Source: an uncultured Sphingobacteriales bacterium (GTDB lineage: Bacteria > Bacteroidota > Bacteroidia > Chitinophagales > Chitinophagaceae). From it: DNA of 64,000 nucleotides. The notes below the pieces were generated by a model. The model was not told the origin of the DNA. It did no database searches and worked only from the letters and a program-made list of their open reading frames with translations. The stretch is taken from contig CALKHN010000074.1 of NCBI GenBank assembly GCA_937991535.1, positions 6,873 through 70,872 of the forward strand, given 5' to 3'. The position numbers and the translations under genes are program-made. Positions 9,264 through 18,184 of the stretch are shown one piece after another. Within the stretch, counting starts at the first letter, position 1; every line of letters starts with the position of its first letter.

Positions 9264-10130
9264 ATGACCAAAATGAAAAAAATACTTGTACCAACAGATT
9301 TTTCTTCCTGTGCGGCAAATGCTTTGAATTTTGTTGTACAAACCGCCAAGCTTTACCCGCTTGAAATTAACCTGCTTCATGTTGTGGATATAACGGACCG
9401 TTATTATAGTGAACGTATGGACCTGATACAGGAAAGTCTTAAAGCCATTTCGGATGAAGCCAACAAAAATTTGAGCCAGGTTAAAGCAAGTATTGCAGAA
9501 ACAGAGTTTGTAACCGTGCACACTTTTCTCCGCGAAGGCGCCGTTGAAGAAACCATATTGCAATTGACTGAAGCGCTGGAAATAGATATGGTGGTGATGG
9601 GAACTTTTGGAATAAATGGTCTGCAGGACAGGATATGGGGCAGCAGAACCGCGGGACTTACCGGGAAAACCAAGGTACCCCTGATGGTGGTGCCTTATGA
9701 GTATAACTGGAAGATTCCGGAAAAGCTTTTATTTGCTACCAGTCATTTCGAAGAAGATAATAATGTATTGCAGGAAATAGCCGGCCTCCTCGAAATTTTC
9801 AAAGCTGTTCTTGATGTTGTTGTATTTACCGATGAAGACACTGCCGATGCAAGTGTATTTTTAGAGCATGGAATGAATATGGCCGAATATGAAAGAAAGC
9901 TGAAAAAGAAATTCAATACGCAATCGCTCACTACAGCGCATTTGTCGGGGCATGAGTTTGAAGATTCATTGCAGGATTACATTAAAAGCAATGACATAGA
10001 TATCCTGGCAATGATCACTTACCAGCGAAGTGTGTGGGACAGGGTTTTTCACCCGAGCGTTACCCGGAGAATGTCTTATCATACCACGATTCCGTTATTG
10101 GTAATTCCGGCAACCAAAATAAACAGCTAA
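9264..10130 (+). CDS. Universal stress protein with two tandem UspA domains
   Basis: 288 residues. The first UspA domain (about residues 1-145) opens with KILVPTDFSSCAANAL and ends with a nucleotide-loop-like G-x-x-G segment (GTFGINGLQDRIWGSRTAGL) before LMVVPY. The second half (about 150-285) repeats the fold in diverged form and ends with PLLVIP. A second in-frame ATG at 9273 is equally plausible as the start. Tandem Usp proteins commonly bind ATP or AMP and respond to stress or energy limitation. Its neighbours (Hsp20, small membrane protein) suggest a stress island. Confidence 0.88.
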   Translation: MTKMKKILVPTDFSSCAANALNFVVQTAKLYPLEINLLHVVDITDRYYSERMDLIQESLKAISDEANKNLSQVKASIAETEFVTVHTFLREGAVEETILQLTEALEIDMVVMGTFGINGLQDRIWGSRTAGLTGKTKVPLMVVPYEYNWKIPEKLLFATSHFEEDNNVLQEIAGLLEIFKAVLDVVVFTDEDTADASVFLEHGMNMAEYERKLKKKFNTQSLTTAHLSGHEFEDSLQDYIKSNDIDILAMITYQRSVWDRVFHPSVTRRMSYHTTIPLLVIPATKINS

Positions 10131-10177
10131 GGACAGCTTCAAATGTTTTTACAGAAAGCATAAAACCCTTGGGTTTA

Positions 10178-11188
10178 CTACTGTGTTGCGGCATAATAAG
10201 CGGCGCCAAGCAATGCTGTTTTGCTATTCAATATAATTTTCACCGGCACCTTCTCTAATAAAAAATTCAATCTTCCGCTCTGTTTGAAGGATGAATAAAA
10301 TGCCCCGTTCTCAAAAAGATGGATGATTTTCGGTGCTATACCTCCGCCTATAAAAAGTCCGCCGGTGGCATTTAATTTTAAAACCAGGTTGGCAGATTCA
10401 TAAGCCAGGTATTGTATAAAACAGCGCATGGTTTCTTTGCAAATGGGGCATTGGTCAGCATGTTCACTGATTGTAGCAGCTTCATCCGCATTTGCCATTT
10501 TCTGTGTCAGCCAGCCGGGTTCTTCCATTTTTTTCTCATCGCGTAAAAACTGGTAAATGTTTACAATGCCGGGCCCGCACACTAATCTTTCCCAGCTTAC
10601 ATGATCAAAACGCTTCTGCAGATAAGTATACAATTCAAAATCAAAACTACTCCTGGCGGCAAAATCGGCATGACCACCTTCTGTTGCAAAAGGATGATAA
10701 TAGTCGCCATCCCAGTACAGTCCTGCTTCGCCAAGACCTGTGCCAGGCGCTATAATAGCGGCATTGCCGCCTATCGCCGAGTTTCCTTCATGAACAACCG
10801 ATATGTCTTTTTCATCAAGTACTGCCAAACCGTAAGCAGTTGCCTTAAGGTCATTGATAAGATGAACATTTGCAGTTTTATACTGCGCGGTAATTTCTTT
10901 TATGTTTATCTCCCATTGCAGGTTGGATAGCGTTGCATGTCCGTTCAATACAGGTCCGGCAACACCAAAACAAATGGTATCGGGCTGAGGGATGTTTCTG
11001 GTAAACTGTTCTGTTAATTCCGTTATACTATTATAATCTTTTGACACCAGTTTCGCCTGGTGCAACAAATGGTATTTCCCGTTTTCCACTTTATACATAG
11101 CCAGGTTGGTTTTGGTAGCGCCAATGTCGCCGGCAAATACGATCCTTCCGTTATCGGCCTTTTTAGATTGAAGAAATGGTAATAACAT
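10178..11188 (-). CDS. glk: Glucokinase
   Basis: 336 residues of the PF02685-type glucokinase. The N-terminal phosphate-binding motif is FAGDIGATKTNLA (residues 18-30). The catalytic region has INDLKATAYGL near 113, then APGTGLGEAG near 150 and EGGHADFAARS near 173. It phosphorylates glucose with ATP at the start of glycolysis. It converges with the UspA gene (47 bp between stops). With PEP carboxykinase and a glucan phosphorylase relative nearby, it belongs to a loose central-carbon neighbourhood. Confidence 0.92.
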   Translation of the reverse strand: MLLPFLQSKKADNGRIVFAGDIGATKTNLAMYKVENGKYHLLHQAKLVSKDYNSITELTEQFTRNIPQPDTICFGVAGPVLNGHATLSNLQWEINIKEITAQYKTANVHLINDLKATAYGLAVLDEKDISVVHEGNSAIGGNAAIIAPGTGLGEAGLYWDGDYYHPFATEGGHADFAARSSFDFELYTYLQKRFDHVSWERLVCGPGIVNIYQFLRDEKKMEEPGWLTQKMANADEAATISEHADQCPICKETMRCFIQYLAYESANLVLKLNATGGLFIGGGIAPKIIHLFENGAFYSSFKQSGRLNFLLEKVPVKIILNSKTALLGAAYYAATQ

Positions 11189-11240
11189 ATCGTGTTAAAT
11201 TGATGATCACCTGATCTTTCTGCTGTCGTTTACATATTAA

Positions 11241-11477
11241 AGCTATTTAAAAATAAACATATGCAGCTTAATTTTACCCTCAAAACAGGCGCTGCCGCCG
11301 GATGGATCGCGGGCGCCCGATGGATATACGATTGAACGGGCAACTCCCCCGGGAATGGGCGCATATCCAATGTTCGCTACCTTTGATAACAAAGGACGAC
11401 TTTTTGTAGTGGAATCCAACGGCACAACAACTTCAACGGAAGATGTTGTAGAGAACCCCGCTTTTTTTAAAAAATAG
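11241..11477 (+). pseudogene. Remnant of a secreted sugar-dehydrogenase / haem-binding-type protein N-terminus
   Basis: A 78-codon open stretch without a usable start reads ...LPPDGSRAPDGYTIERA, then PMFATFDNKGRLFVVESNG, and ends at TAG. The pattern 'GYTIE-x-A...P-x-x-x-FD-x-x-GRL-x-VVE' is the opening of large PQQ-type or 'membrane-bound dehydrogenase' beta-propellers, where several hundred more residues would follow. Here it stops abruptly after ENPAFFKK. I take it as a decayed N-terminal fragment. Family assignment is from memory and moderate. Confidence 0.5.
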
Positions 11478-11572
11478 ATGACGTGTTGTATTGAATATAC
11501 CGGCTCCCACCAGGCATTGCGTACTTTTGTATGCAGCCATTATACCGCATTTCATGAAAAAGAAGTTGTGAT

Positions 11573-12829
11573 TTACACTTCAGCCATTGCGGGAATTTCA
11601 GCAACTTTATAGAAACCGATATCTAATTTTTTCTTGGTTTCCTCGAACGCGTTCAATGTTTGATCTATATCTTCCTGCGTGTGCGTGGCAGTAGGAATGA
11701 GACGGTAAATAATATGTCCTTTGGGAATAACAGGGTATACTACAATAGAACAAAAAATACCATAGTTTTCCCTGAGGTCCATTACCATTGCGGTGGCTTC
11801 TTCCACACCCCCTTTCATATATATGGGTGTAACAACAGAGTCGGTATTGCCAATATCAAATCCCCTGTTCTTTAATCCTTGTTGAAGTGAAAGGGCGTTT
11901 TTCCATAGTTGCTCTTTTAATTCGGGATGTGATCGTAACAATTCAAGACGCTTAAGATTACCCAGAACCAAAGGCATAGGTAAACTTTTGGCAAAAATCT
12001 GGCTGCGTATATTATAACGGATATAATCAATTACGGGTTTATCACCTGCAACAAAAGCGCCGATAGAAGCCATTGATTTGGCAAAAGTGGAAAAGTAAAG
12101 ATCAATCTTATCCTGCACACCCTGCTCTTCTCCTGCTCCGGCGCCGGTTTTTCCCAATGTGCCAAATCCATGCGCGTCATCAACCAGTAACCTGAATGAA
12201 TATTTATCTTTAAGCGCCGTGATCTCTTTTAGCTTTCCCTGGTCGCCGGCCATTCCAAAAACGCCTTCTGTGATAACGAGTATACCTCCCGCGTTTTGAT
12301 TTTTTATTAAAGTCTCCGCGCGCTGCAATTGCTTTTCAAAATCGGCTAAATTATTATGCTTGTAAACAAATCTTTGTCCCGCATGTAACCGCACCCCATC
12401 AATAATGCAGGCATGGCTTTCCGCATCGTATACGATCACATCATGGCGGCTGCACAATACATCTATAATGCTCACCATACCCTGGTAGCCATAGTTCAGT
12501 AAAACAGCATCCTCCTTTTGCACAAATTCTGCGAGCCCGCTTTCTAATTGTTCATGATAATTTGTATTGCCGCTCATCATGCGGGCGCCCATTGGCAGCG
12601 CCAGTCCAAACTGTGCGGCCGCTTCGGCATCGGTTTTGCGTACCTGCGGGTGATTGGCAAGTCCAAGATAATTGTTCAGGCTCCATACGATCATATCCTT
12701 TCCACGGAATTTCATGTGGCTGTCAATTTCTCCTTCTAATTTAGGGAAGGTAAAATAGCCGTGGGCCCGTTCACGATGCTGGCCCAAAGGCCCATAATTA
12801 TTCGTCAGTCTTTCAAAAATATCTGCCAT
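11573..12829 (-). CDS. Alpha-oxoamine synthase family PLP enzyme (serine palmitoyltransferase / KBL / AONS-like)
   Basis: 418 residues, fold-type I PLP enzyme. Family motifs: WSLNNYLGLANHP near residue 50, GARMMSGNTNYHEQLE near 81, a substrate-histidine region DAESHACIIDG near 135, LLVDDAHGFGTLG near 215, and the PLP lysine in STFAKSMASIG near 248. These enzymes condense an amino acid with an acyl-CoA. In Bacteroidota candidates are serine palmitoyltransferase (sphingolipid synthesis), 2-amino-3-ketobutyrate CoA ligase or 8-amino-7-oxononanoate synthase. The sequence alone does not decide. No biotin or threonine-degradation genes lie beside it. Confidence 0.83.
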   Translation of the reverse strand: MADIFERLTNNYGPLGQHRERAHGYFTFPKLEGEIDSHMKFRGKDMIVWSLNNYLGLANHPQVRKTDAEAAAQFGLALPMGARMMSGNTNYHEQLESGLAEFVQKEDAVLLNYGYQGMVSIIDVLCSRHDVIVYDAESHACIIDGVRLHAGQRFVYKHNNLADFEKQLQRAETLIKNQNAGGILVITEGVFGMAGDQGKLKEITALKDKYSFRLLVDDAHGFGTLGKTGAGAGEEQGVQDKIDLYFSTFAKSMASIGAFVAGDKPVIDYIRYNIRSQIFAKSLPMPLVLGNLKRLELLRSHPELKEQLWKNALSLQQGLKNRGFDIGNTDSVVTPIYMKGGVEEATAMVMDLRENYGIFCSIVVYPVIPKGHIIYRLIPTATHTQEDIDQTLNAFEETKKKLDIGFYKVAEIPAMAEV

Positions 12830-12931
12830 ACAATGATGTAATTAAAACAATATCAATAATAAAAGCGGTGCAATGATAATATTTTTCACAGGTCGGGTAG
12901 AATGGAGTGCTGGCGGCAAGATGGAATGCTG

Positions 12932-12939
12932 CGAAGGTA
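12932..12939 (-). promoter_or_regulatory. Likely -7 box for the alpha-oxoamine synthase gene
   Basis: Read on the minus strand the sequence is TACCTTCG, one base from the TAnnTTTG consensus, about 100 bases before the start at 12829. Confidence 0.35.
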
Positions 12940-12993
12940 AGATTTTTGTGCTATTGTTAAGCAAAAAAAAAATAAATACCCGGGGAAATTCTT

Positions 12994-13027
12994 CGCCGGG
13001 AAAGCTATGGAGCTTTCTTCTCCGGCG
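12994..13027. terminator. GC-rich stem-loop between icd and the oxoamine synthase gene
   Basis: Arms CGCCGG + GAAAGCT and AGCTTTC + CCGGCG pair around the loop ATGG, with a 4-base bulge on one side and an extra G. On the minus strand a run of ten T follows about 20 bases later. It could terminate icd transcription (145 bp past its stop) or act as an attenuator for the next gene. Confidence 0.5.
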
Positions 13028-13171
13028 CGTAAAAACGGGATGATTCATTCCGCATTCGACATGCAAAAGTGCGCCGGATTAAATACAGCGCACTTTTATG
13101 ATCAACCCACCTGGTGCTGTTTTTCCGGTCTGTTGAAACGATCATGTTTATCTTACTTTACAAAAAGGATT

Positions 13172-14404
13172 TTATTTCAGTTTCGCTGAGAGGTTGTTAT
13201 TGATGGCTTCCAGAAAATCCTCAGTATTGAGGTAATGTTCGCCAAGCTTAACTTTATTACCATGTATGCACACGGCAAGATCCTTCGTCATTTTACCGCT
13301 TTCTACCGTTTCAATACATACCGCTTCAAGGGCATTGCTAAAATCAATCAGCGCCTGGTTCTTATCTAATTTTCCACGAAATGCCAAGCCCCTGGTCCAT
13401 GCAAAAATAGAAGCTACAGGGTTGGTGGAAGTGGGCTTTCCGGCCTGGTGATCGCGGTAGTGGCGGGTAACCGTTCCATGTGCGGCTTCGGCTTCCAGTG
13501 TTTTACCATCGGGGGTAACCAGCACGGAAGTCATTAAACCCAAAGAACCAAATCCCTGCGCAACAGAATCGCTTTGCACATCTCCATCATAATTCTTACA
13601 TGCCCATACAAAATTGCCATTCCATTTTAATGCGCTGGCTACCATGTCATCAATAAGACGGTGCTCGTATACGATACCTGCAGTTTCAAATTGTGCTTTG
13701 AATTCCTGCTCGTAAATATCCTGGAAAATATCCTTAAACCGCCCGTCATATTTTTTTAAAATTGTATTCTTGGTGGAAAGGTATAACGGCCATTTTTTGC
13801 TCAGAGCCATGTTAAAGCAACTTCTGGCAAAGCCTTTTATGCTTTCATCTGTATTGTACATGCTTAAAGCAACCCCGCCACCTTTAAAATCAAATACCTC
13901 GAAAACTTCAGGCGCGCTGCCATCTTCGGGTGTAAAGGTCATTGTTAATTTGCCTTTGCCTTTAATTACGGTATCGGTTGCTTTGTATTGATCGCCAAAA
14001 GCATGACGTCCTACAATTATAGGGGCTGTCCAGTTGGTTACCAGCCTGGGAACATTTTTCATTACAATGGGTTCGCGAAAAACCGTGCCATCCAAAATAT
14101 TGCGGATGGTGCCGTTGGGGCTTTTCCACATTTGCTTCAGGTTAAATTCCTTAACCCTGGCTTCATCGGGCGTAATGGTGGCGCATTTAATACCAACACC
14201 GTATTGTTTAATGGCATTGGCTGCGTCTATGGTTACCTGGTCGTTGGTCTGGTCGCGGTACGCAATACCCAGGTCGTAATATTTAATATCAATGTCAAGA
14301 TAAGGCAGGATCAGTTTGTCTTTAATGAATTTCCATATGATCCTTGTCATTTCATCCCCATCCAGTTCAACTACCGGATTAGCCACTTTAATTTTTTCTG
14401 CCAT
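13172..14404 (-). CDS. icd: NADP-dependent isocitrate dehydrogenase
   Basis: 410 residues from the ATG at 14404 (MAEKIKVANPVVELDGDEM). The longest open frame begins earlier, at 14530, but it lacks conservation there and spans the -7 box. This is the eukaryotic-like homodimeric type, with VVELDGDEMTRIIW at the N-terminus, the substrate loop SPNGTIRNILDGT near residue 94, and a C-terminal GTVTRHYRDH segment. It converts isocitrate to 2-oxoglutarate with NADPH in the citrate cycle. The TACATTTG box at 14449-14442 on the minus strand gives a leader of about 33 bases. Confidence 0.95.
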   Translation of the reverse strand: MAEKIKVANPVVELDGDEMTRIIWKFIKDKLILPYLDIDIKYYDLGIAYRDQTNDQVTIDAANAIKQYGVGIKCATITPDEARVKEFNLKQMWKSPNGTIRNILDGTVFREPIVMKNVPRLVTNWTAPIIVGRHAFGDQYKATDTVIKGKGKLTMTFTPEDGSAPEVFEVFDFKGGGVALSMYNTDESIKGFARSCFNMALSKKWPLYLSTKNTILKKYDGRFKDIFQDIYEQEFKAQFETAGIVYEHRLIDDMVASALKWNGNFVWACKNYDGDVQSDSVAQGFGSLGLMTSVLVTPDGKTLEAEAAHGTVTRHYRDHQAGKPTSTNPVASIFAWTRGLAFRGKLDKNQALIDFSNALEAVCIETVESGKMTKDLAVCIHGNKVKLGEHYLNTEDFLEAINNNLSAKLK

Positions 14405-14441
14405 GCCAGATTTTTTAAGGTTAAAGTAATTAATTTGACGG

Positions 14442-14449
14442 CAAATGTA
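14442..14449 (-). promoter_or_regulatory. -7 box of icd
   Basis: Minus-strand TACATTTG, a perfect TAnnTTTG match, 38 bases before the inner ATG. It rules out the longer open frame as the normal product. Confidence 0.65.
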
Positions 14450-14529
14450 CATCCTGAATCCTGATTTGAAAATATTAACTTGTAGGGTATAAGGTGCAGG
14501 GTTAGGTAAGAAAAGAAGTACCAAGCTCA

Positions 14530-14590
14530 TTGTTAGTAGTTTTTAGCTCATAGCTGACACCTCAAACCTGATACCTGAAACATCCGTTTC
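14530..14590. repeat. Word-like intergenic repeat (TAGCTCATAGCTGA / ACCTGATACCTGAAAC type)
   Basis: Spacer between icd and engB made of short related words (AGCTCATAGCTGACACC, then TCAAACCTGATACCTG). Similar text recurs at 18270-18340, 28800-28905, 47579-47610 and 49436-49475. Confidence 0.5.
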
Positions 14591-14596
14591 TCATTG

Positions 14597-14603
14597 TATC
14601 TTG
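14597..14603 (+). promoter_or_regulatory. -7 box six bases before engB ATG
   Basis: TATCTTG (14597-14603) matches TAnnTTTG except for one missing T. With the ATG at 14610 the transcript would be leaderless or nearly so. Confidence 0.5.
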
Positions 14604-14609
14604 CACCAT

Positions 14610-15245
14610 ATGGTTATTACTTCTGCAACATATGTGATCAGTAGCCCGGATTATTTGCAATGTCCCAAAGCCGACCGTCCCGAATATGCTTTTATCGGCA
14701 GGAGCAATGTGGGTAAATCTTCCCTGATCAATATGCTTTGCAACAATCAAAAGCTGGCTAAAACATCGGGTACGCCGGGGAAAACGCAAATGATCAACCA
14801 TTTCGGGATAGAGAGCATATCGGAAAGCAAACAAAAAACACAGTGGTATCTCGTTGATCTGCCGGGATATGGTTTTGCCAAAGTGTCGCAGCAGCAGCGA
14901 AAGAGCTGGAGCAAAATGATTGAGGATTATTTGTGTAAAAGAGAGAACCTGGTAAATGTATTTGTGCTGGTTGACAGCCGGCATTCACCGCAAAAGGCCG
15001 ACCTGGAATTTGTGAACCGTTTGGGCGAATGGGAAGTGCCTTTTTGTATTGTATTTACCAAAACCGATAAAACAACACAACAGGAAGTAAGTAAAAACAT
15101 CAAAGCCTTTCTGAACACAATGCGGGCCACCTGGCAGTTTTTACCGGCTCATTTTACCAGCAGTACCGTAAAAAAAACCGGGAAGAATAAAATACTGGCT
15201 GCGATAGAGAAATGGAACGGGGAATTTGCAGTAAATGCTCCGTGA
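14610..15245 (+). CDS. engB: Ribosome-biogenesis GTPase EngB/YsxC
   Basis: 211 residues from the ATG at 14610. A TTG start nine bases earlier is possible but would lie in the promoter box. GTPase motifs: G1 GRSNVGKSSLIN near residue 31, G3 DLPGYG near 88, G4 TKTDK near 155. The N-terminal SATYVISSPDYLQCPKADRPEYAFIG follows the family pattern. It is needed for assembly of the 50S ribosomal subunit. Confidence 0.95.
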   Translation: MVITSATYVISSPDYLQCPKADRPEYAFIGRSNVGKSSLINMLCNNQKLAKTSGTPGKTQMINHFGIESISESKQKTQWYLVDLPGYGFAKVSQQQRKSWSKMIEDYLCKRENLVNVFVLVDSRHSPQKADLEFVNRLGEWEVPFCIVFTKTDKTTQQEVSKNIKAFLNTMRATWQFLPAHFTSSTVKKTGKNKILAAIEKWNGEFAVNAP

Positions 15246-15274
15246 AACTGGCTCAGTGTTTCACGATGCAGGGT

Positions 15275-15383
15275 GTTATAAGTTTCAAGTTTCAGGGAGA
15301 ACAGGTTTCAGGTTTGTCCAATTTCTCACTACCCACCTCTCTCTTTTCCCTTCTCACTTCTTCCTGTCTCACCATTCACCCCT
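15275..15383. repeat. Degenerate TTTCAGGTTTCAG / TCTCAC-rich spacer
   Basis: Between engB and the convergent DUF458 gene. It has TTTCAAGTTTCAGG and CAGGTTTCAGGTTTG, then a pyrimidine-rich run of TCTC/TTCTCAC words. It resembles 27575-27610 and 47359-47430. Confidence 0.45.
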
Positions 15384-15857
15384 CTAATTTACTACCTTAT
15401 TGGCGCAACTGCTGCTGGCAAAAGCTTCCGGTTTGGCTTTAAAAGCAAAGCCCATCCCCAGTATGTAACCCATTGCTTCGCGCAGGGCTTCATTGCTTTT
15501 AAAATGAGGATTGGTGTTTATATCGGCATGTACTTCCATGTCAACATCAAACGCAGTAAACAAATCGCATAATTCATAAGCTATCTCAATGCTTTTGGCT
15601 ACTTCCACCAGCATCCTTTCTTTAATGGAATACTGCTTGGATGTTTTTTCGTTGTGAATGAACATGAATCCGCCATGTCCTTCTCGAAGAAATACGATTA
15701 CTGTTGCAAACTCGGTTTCAGCACCCTTTACCTGAGAATCTGTACCAATGCAAACCTTAAGGTGAAAGCCTTTTTTTGTTTCGCGGATGATGGCCTCTTT
15801 AACTTCTTCCTTAATGGGGAGATGGATGTGTTCTCCGTTAAATCTTCTCCATAGCAT
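15384..15857 (-). CDS. RNase H-like protein of the YkuK/DUF458 family
   Basis: 157 residues. The KVCIGTDSQVKG segment (near residue 34) fits the first acidic strand of an RNase H-like fold, and the C-terminal DVDMEVHADINTNPHFKSN carries further acidic residues. This matches the YkuK family, of unknown biological role. A TACATTGG box on the minus strand (15889-15882) may be its promoter. Confidence 0.75.
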   Translation of the reverse strand: MLWRRFNGEHIHLPIKEEVKEAIIRETKKGFHLKVCIGTDSQVKGAETEFATVIVFLREGHGGFMFIHNEKTSKQYSIKERMLVEVAKSIEIAYELCDLFTAFDVDMEVHADINTNPHFKSNEALREAMGYILGMGFAFKAKPEAFASSSCANKVVN

Positions 15858-15979
15858 ACTTGAATAGGTTTTCCCAATGTACGTTTTTTTTTAAACCTAT
15901 GCATCATCGTTAGGTTATTATTCTGTTACGGGGAAGAAAAAAATAGGAATAAGGGTACGGATTAAAACGCATCAGTACA

Positions 15980-16354
15980 TCAGTATTGGCCTGTGCTGAG
16001 CAAAACCAGTGTGCATGCATCCTGGGCTTTAATGGCATGATCGGTTGCCATACGGTACAATTCTTCATTTTCTGCACCGGGGTTAAAAATGATGCGTTTG
16101 GGGCGAAGCGATAAAATATAGTTGTAATATTCTTTCTGATGTAAGGGATTGAGATAAAGCGTTACGGTGTGCACATCTGTATAAGGCTTTTGTTCCGTAT
16201 CAATCTGAACATCTTTCACCACTACATTTTTTCTGCCAATGGCTACTACTTCATGTCCGGCATTGCGGAGACGGTCAAGCGCAAGGTAGCTGTATCGTTG
16301 TGGATTAGCCGATGCACCCAGGATGAGTGTTTTCTTTTTATCTGTTGCCTGCAT
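15980..16354 (-). CDS. CoA-binding domain protein (YccU-like)
   Basis: 124 residues from the ATG at 16354. The Rossmann-like start is KKTLILGASANPQRYSY, and the middle has VVAIGRK and TLYLNP, as in CoA_binding_2 (YccU) proteins. The C-terminus has IIFNPGAENEEL. A longer frame to 16375 exists, but the -7 box TACCTTTG (16380-16373) overlaps it, so it is rejected. Function is unknown; binding of CoA or a nucleotide is inferred from the family. Confidence 0.85.
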   Translation of the reverse strand: MQATDKKKTLILGASANPQRYSYLALDRLRNAGHEVVAIGRKNVVVKDVQIDTEQKPYTDVHTVTLYLNPLHQKEYYNYILSLRPKRIIFNPGAENEELYRMATDHAIKAQDACTLVLLSTGQY

Positions 16355-16372
16355 AATTACAGAAGTAAGGGG

Positions 16373-16380
16373 CAAAGGTA
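16373..16380 (-). promoter_or_regulatory. -7 box of the CoA-binding protein gene
   Basis: Minus-strand TACCTTTG, a perfect consensus match 18 bases before the ATG at 16354. Confidence 0.65.
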
Positions 16381-16403
16381 GGCCATAAGTGCATAGGAAA
16401 CTG

Positions 16404-16434
16404 AAAAGGCCACCCGCTTTACGGGCAGCCTTTT
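16404..16434 (-). terminator. Rho-independent terminator of pckA (can act in both directions)
   Basis: AAAAGGC-CA-CCCG and CGGG-CA-GCCTTTT pair around a five-base loop. It lies about 50 bases past the pckA stop. Confidence 0.75.
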
Positions 16435-16485
16435 GAAACTGGCAAACAACCGCACCACTTACTTTTTTTTAAGCAACGGCTATGG

Positions 16486-18093
16486 TTAAAACAAGACCGG
16501 TCCTCCATTCATTATTTCCGCAGGAACTTTATTACCGTATTGTTCAAAGTTTTTGATAAACTGCCATGCTAATTTTTTAGCAGTTTGCACATATGCATTT
16601 TTATCGTTCCAGGTATTTTCGGGGTTAATAATGCTGTAAGGTACGCCGGGGCAGCTTTGCGGTACGGCCAGTCCAAAAAATTTATCCGTGCTGTATACTG
16701 CGTCATTTAACTCGCCGTGTAAAGCGGCATTAATCATAGCACGGGTATAACGCAAAGGGATACGTTTCCCTGTTCCATACGCACCTCCTGTCCACCCGGT
16801 ATTGATCAGCCAAACATTGGCCTCATGCATTTGTAATTTTTCACCCAGCATTTTCGTATAAACTGCAGGGTGAAGCGGAAGGAACGGCGCACCAAAACAG
16901 GCACTGAAAACCACTTTCGGTTCTGTAATGCCGGCTTCTGTTCCTGCTATTTTGGCGGTATAGCCGCTGATGAAATGATACATGGCCTGTTCAGGCGTAA
17001 GTTTGGAAACAGGCGGAAGTACGCCATAGGCATCGCAGGTTAAAAAGAACACATTATCCGGCGCAGCACCTTTTGAAGGCGTTGCAATATTGGGAATAAA
17101 ATGCAGGGGATAGGATACTCTTGTATTTTCGGTGATGCTTTTATCGAAAAAATCAATCTGGCTGGTACCCTCAATGAAGCCCACATTCTCTGCCAAAGCA
17201 CCATACCGGATGGCTTTGTAAATGTCCGGTTCTTTATCTTCTTCAAGTCCTGTACATTTAGCGTAGCAACCACCTTCAAAGTTAAAAATACCTTCATCGC
17301 TCCATCCATGTTCATCATCTCCGATCAGTTTACGTTCCGGCGATGTGCTGAGCGTGGTTTTACCCGTACCGCTTAAGCCGAAAAAGAGCGCGGTATCGTC
17401 TTTTGCCCCGATATTGGCTGCGCAATGCATACCCAATACTTTTTTCTCAGTGGGGAGTAAATAGTTGAGTATGGTAAAAACAGCCTTTTTCATTTCACCG
17501 GTGTAAGCGGTTCCTGCAATCAGGATCATTTTATGTTTAAAGCTGATCACTACTGCATTTCCCTGCCTTATGCCGCACGCGCTGTAAGGGAGTTGTAATC
17601 CGGGTGCTGAAAAAACATGCCAGTCCGGACTGAAGTCTTCCAATTCCTCTTCTGTGGGCTGCAAAAACATGTTGGCTGCAAACAAATTGATCCACGGTTT
17701 TTCATTTACAATACGGATGTTTAAACGGTAATTCGCATCCGCGCAGGCATAACAATCTCTTACCCAAAGTTCAGGCTGGCTGTTAAGATAACCGGTAACA
17801 TGACTGAAAATAATATCAAAATAATGCGCTTCAAGCGGCAGATTAATATCGTTCCAGTTTACTGTATTTGTGGTAATATGATCTTTAACAATAAACCTGT
17901 CCATAGGGCTTCGTCCCGTAAATTTCCCGGTTTTTACCACAAGGGCGCCCGTATCACTGAGCATCCCTTCACCCGATAGAAGCGTAGCATTTATGAGGTC
18001 TCCGCGACTGGCCTGGTAGTGCATCCTGTCCGATACTTTTAAGCCATAACGTATCAATTCCCGGGGAGAAAATAAAAATACAGGTACTGCCAT
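16486..18093 (-). CDS. pckA: ATP-dependent phosphoenolpyruvate carboxykinase
   Basis: 535 residues from the ATG at 18093 (MAVPVFLFSPREL). A TTG start at 18114 falls inside the promoter box and is rejected. Motifs: GKFTGRSPMDRF near residue 63, the P-loop GLSGTGKTTLS near 240, GDDEHGW near 260, and RVSYPLHFIPN near 325. It converts oxaloacetate and ATP to PEP, the entry to gluconeogenesis, or runs in reverse during fermentation. Flanked by its own promoter and terminator, so probably monocistronic. Confidence 0.97.
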   Translation of the reverse strand: MAVPVFLFSPRELIRYGLKVSDRMHYQASRGDLINATLLSGEGMLSDTGALVVKTGKFTGRSPMDRFIVKDHITTNTVNWNDINLPLEAHYFDIIFSHVTGYLNSQPELWVRDCYACADANYRLNIRIVNEKPWINLFAANMFLQPTEEELEDFSPDWHVFSAPGLQLPYSACGIRQGNAVVISFKHKMILIAGTAYTGEMKKAVFTILNYLLPTEKKVLGMHCAANIGAKDDTALFFGLSGTGKTTLSTSPERKLIGDDEHGWSDEGIFNFEGGCYAKCTGLEEDKEPDIYKAIRYGALAENVGFIEGTSQIDFFDKSITENTRVSYPLHFIPNIATPSKGAAPDNVFFLTCDAYGVLPPVSKLTPEQAMYHFISGYTAKIAGTEAGITEPKVVFSACFGAPFLPLHPAVYTKMLGEKLQMHEANVWLINTGWTGGAYGTGKRIPLRYTRAMINAALHGELNDAVYSTDKFFGLAVPQSCPGVPYSIINPENTWNDKNAYVQTAKKLAWQFIKNFEQYGNKVPAEIMNGGPVLF

Positions 18094-18111
18094 AACAACG
18101 GTTTGAAAAGG

Positions 18112-18119
18112 CAAAGCTA
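18112..18119 (-). promoter_or_regulatory. -7 box of pckA
   Basis: Minus-strand TAGCTTTG, a perfect TAnnTTTG match, 18 bases before the ATG at 18093. Confidence 0.65.
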
Positions 18120-18184
18120 AAGATCAAATCTGAATTTACCTAACGAACGTTAGTTTTTTAATGATAGCCTGCTGACCGTAGCTG

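Noticed and set aside
11478..11605. 41-codon plus-strand frame after the remnant (MTCCIEY...)
   Set aside because: It overlaps the end of the oxoamine synthase gene and shows no family features.
14404..14530. Longer icd frame starting at 14530
   Set aside because: It spans the TACATTTG promoter box and lacks similarity; the ATG at 14404 begins the conserved sequence.
16354..16375. Upstream start of the CoA-binding protein (MPLTSVI)
   Set aside because: The -7 box at 16373-16380 overlaps it, so the codons would not be transcribed.
18091..18114. TTG start of pckA
   Set aside because: It lies within the promoter -7 box; the ATG at 18093 fits family length.
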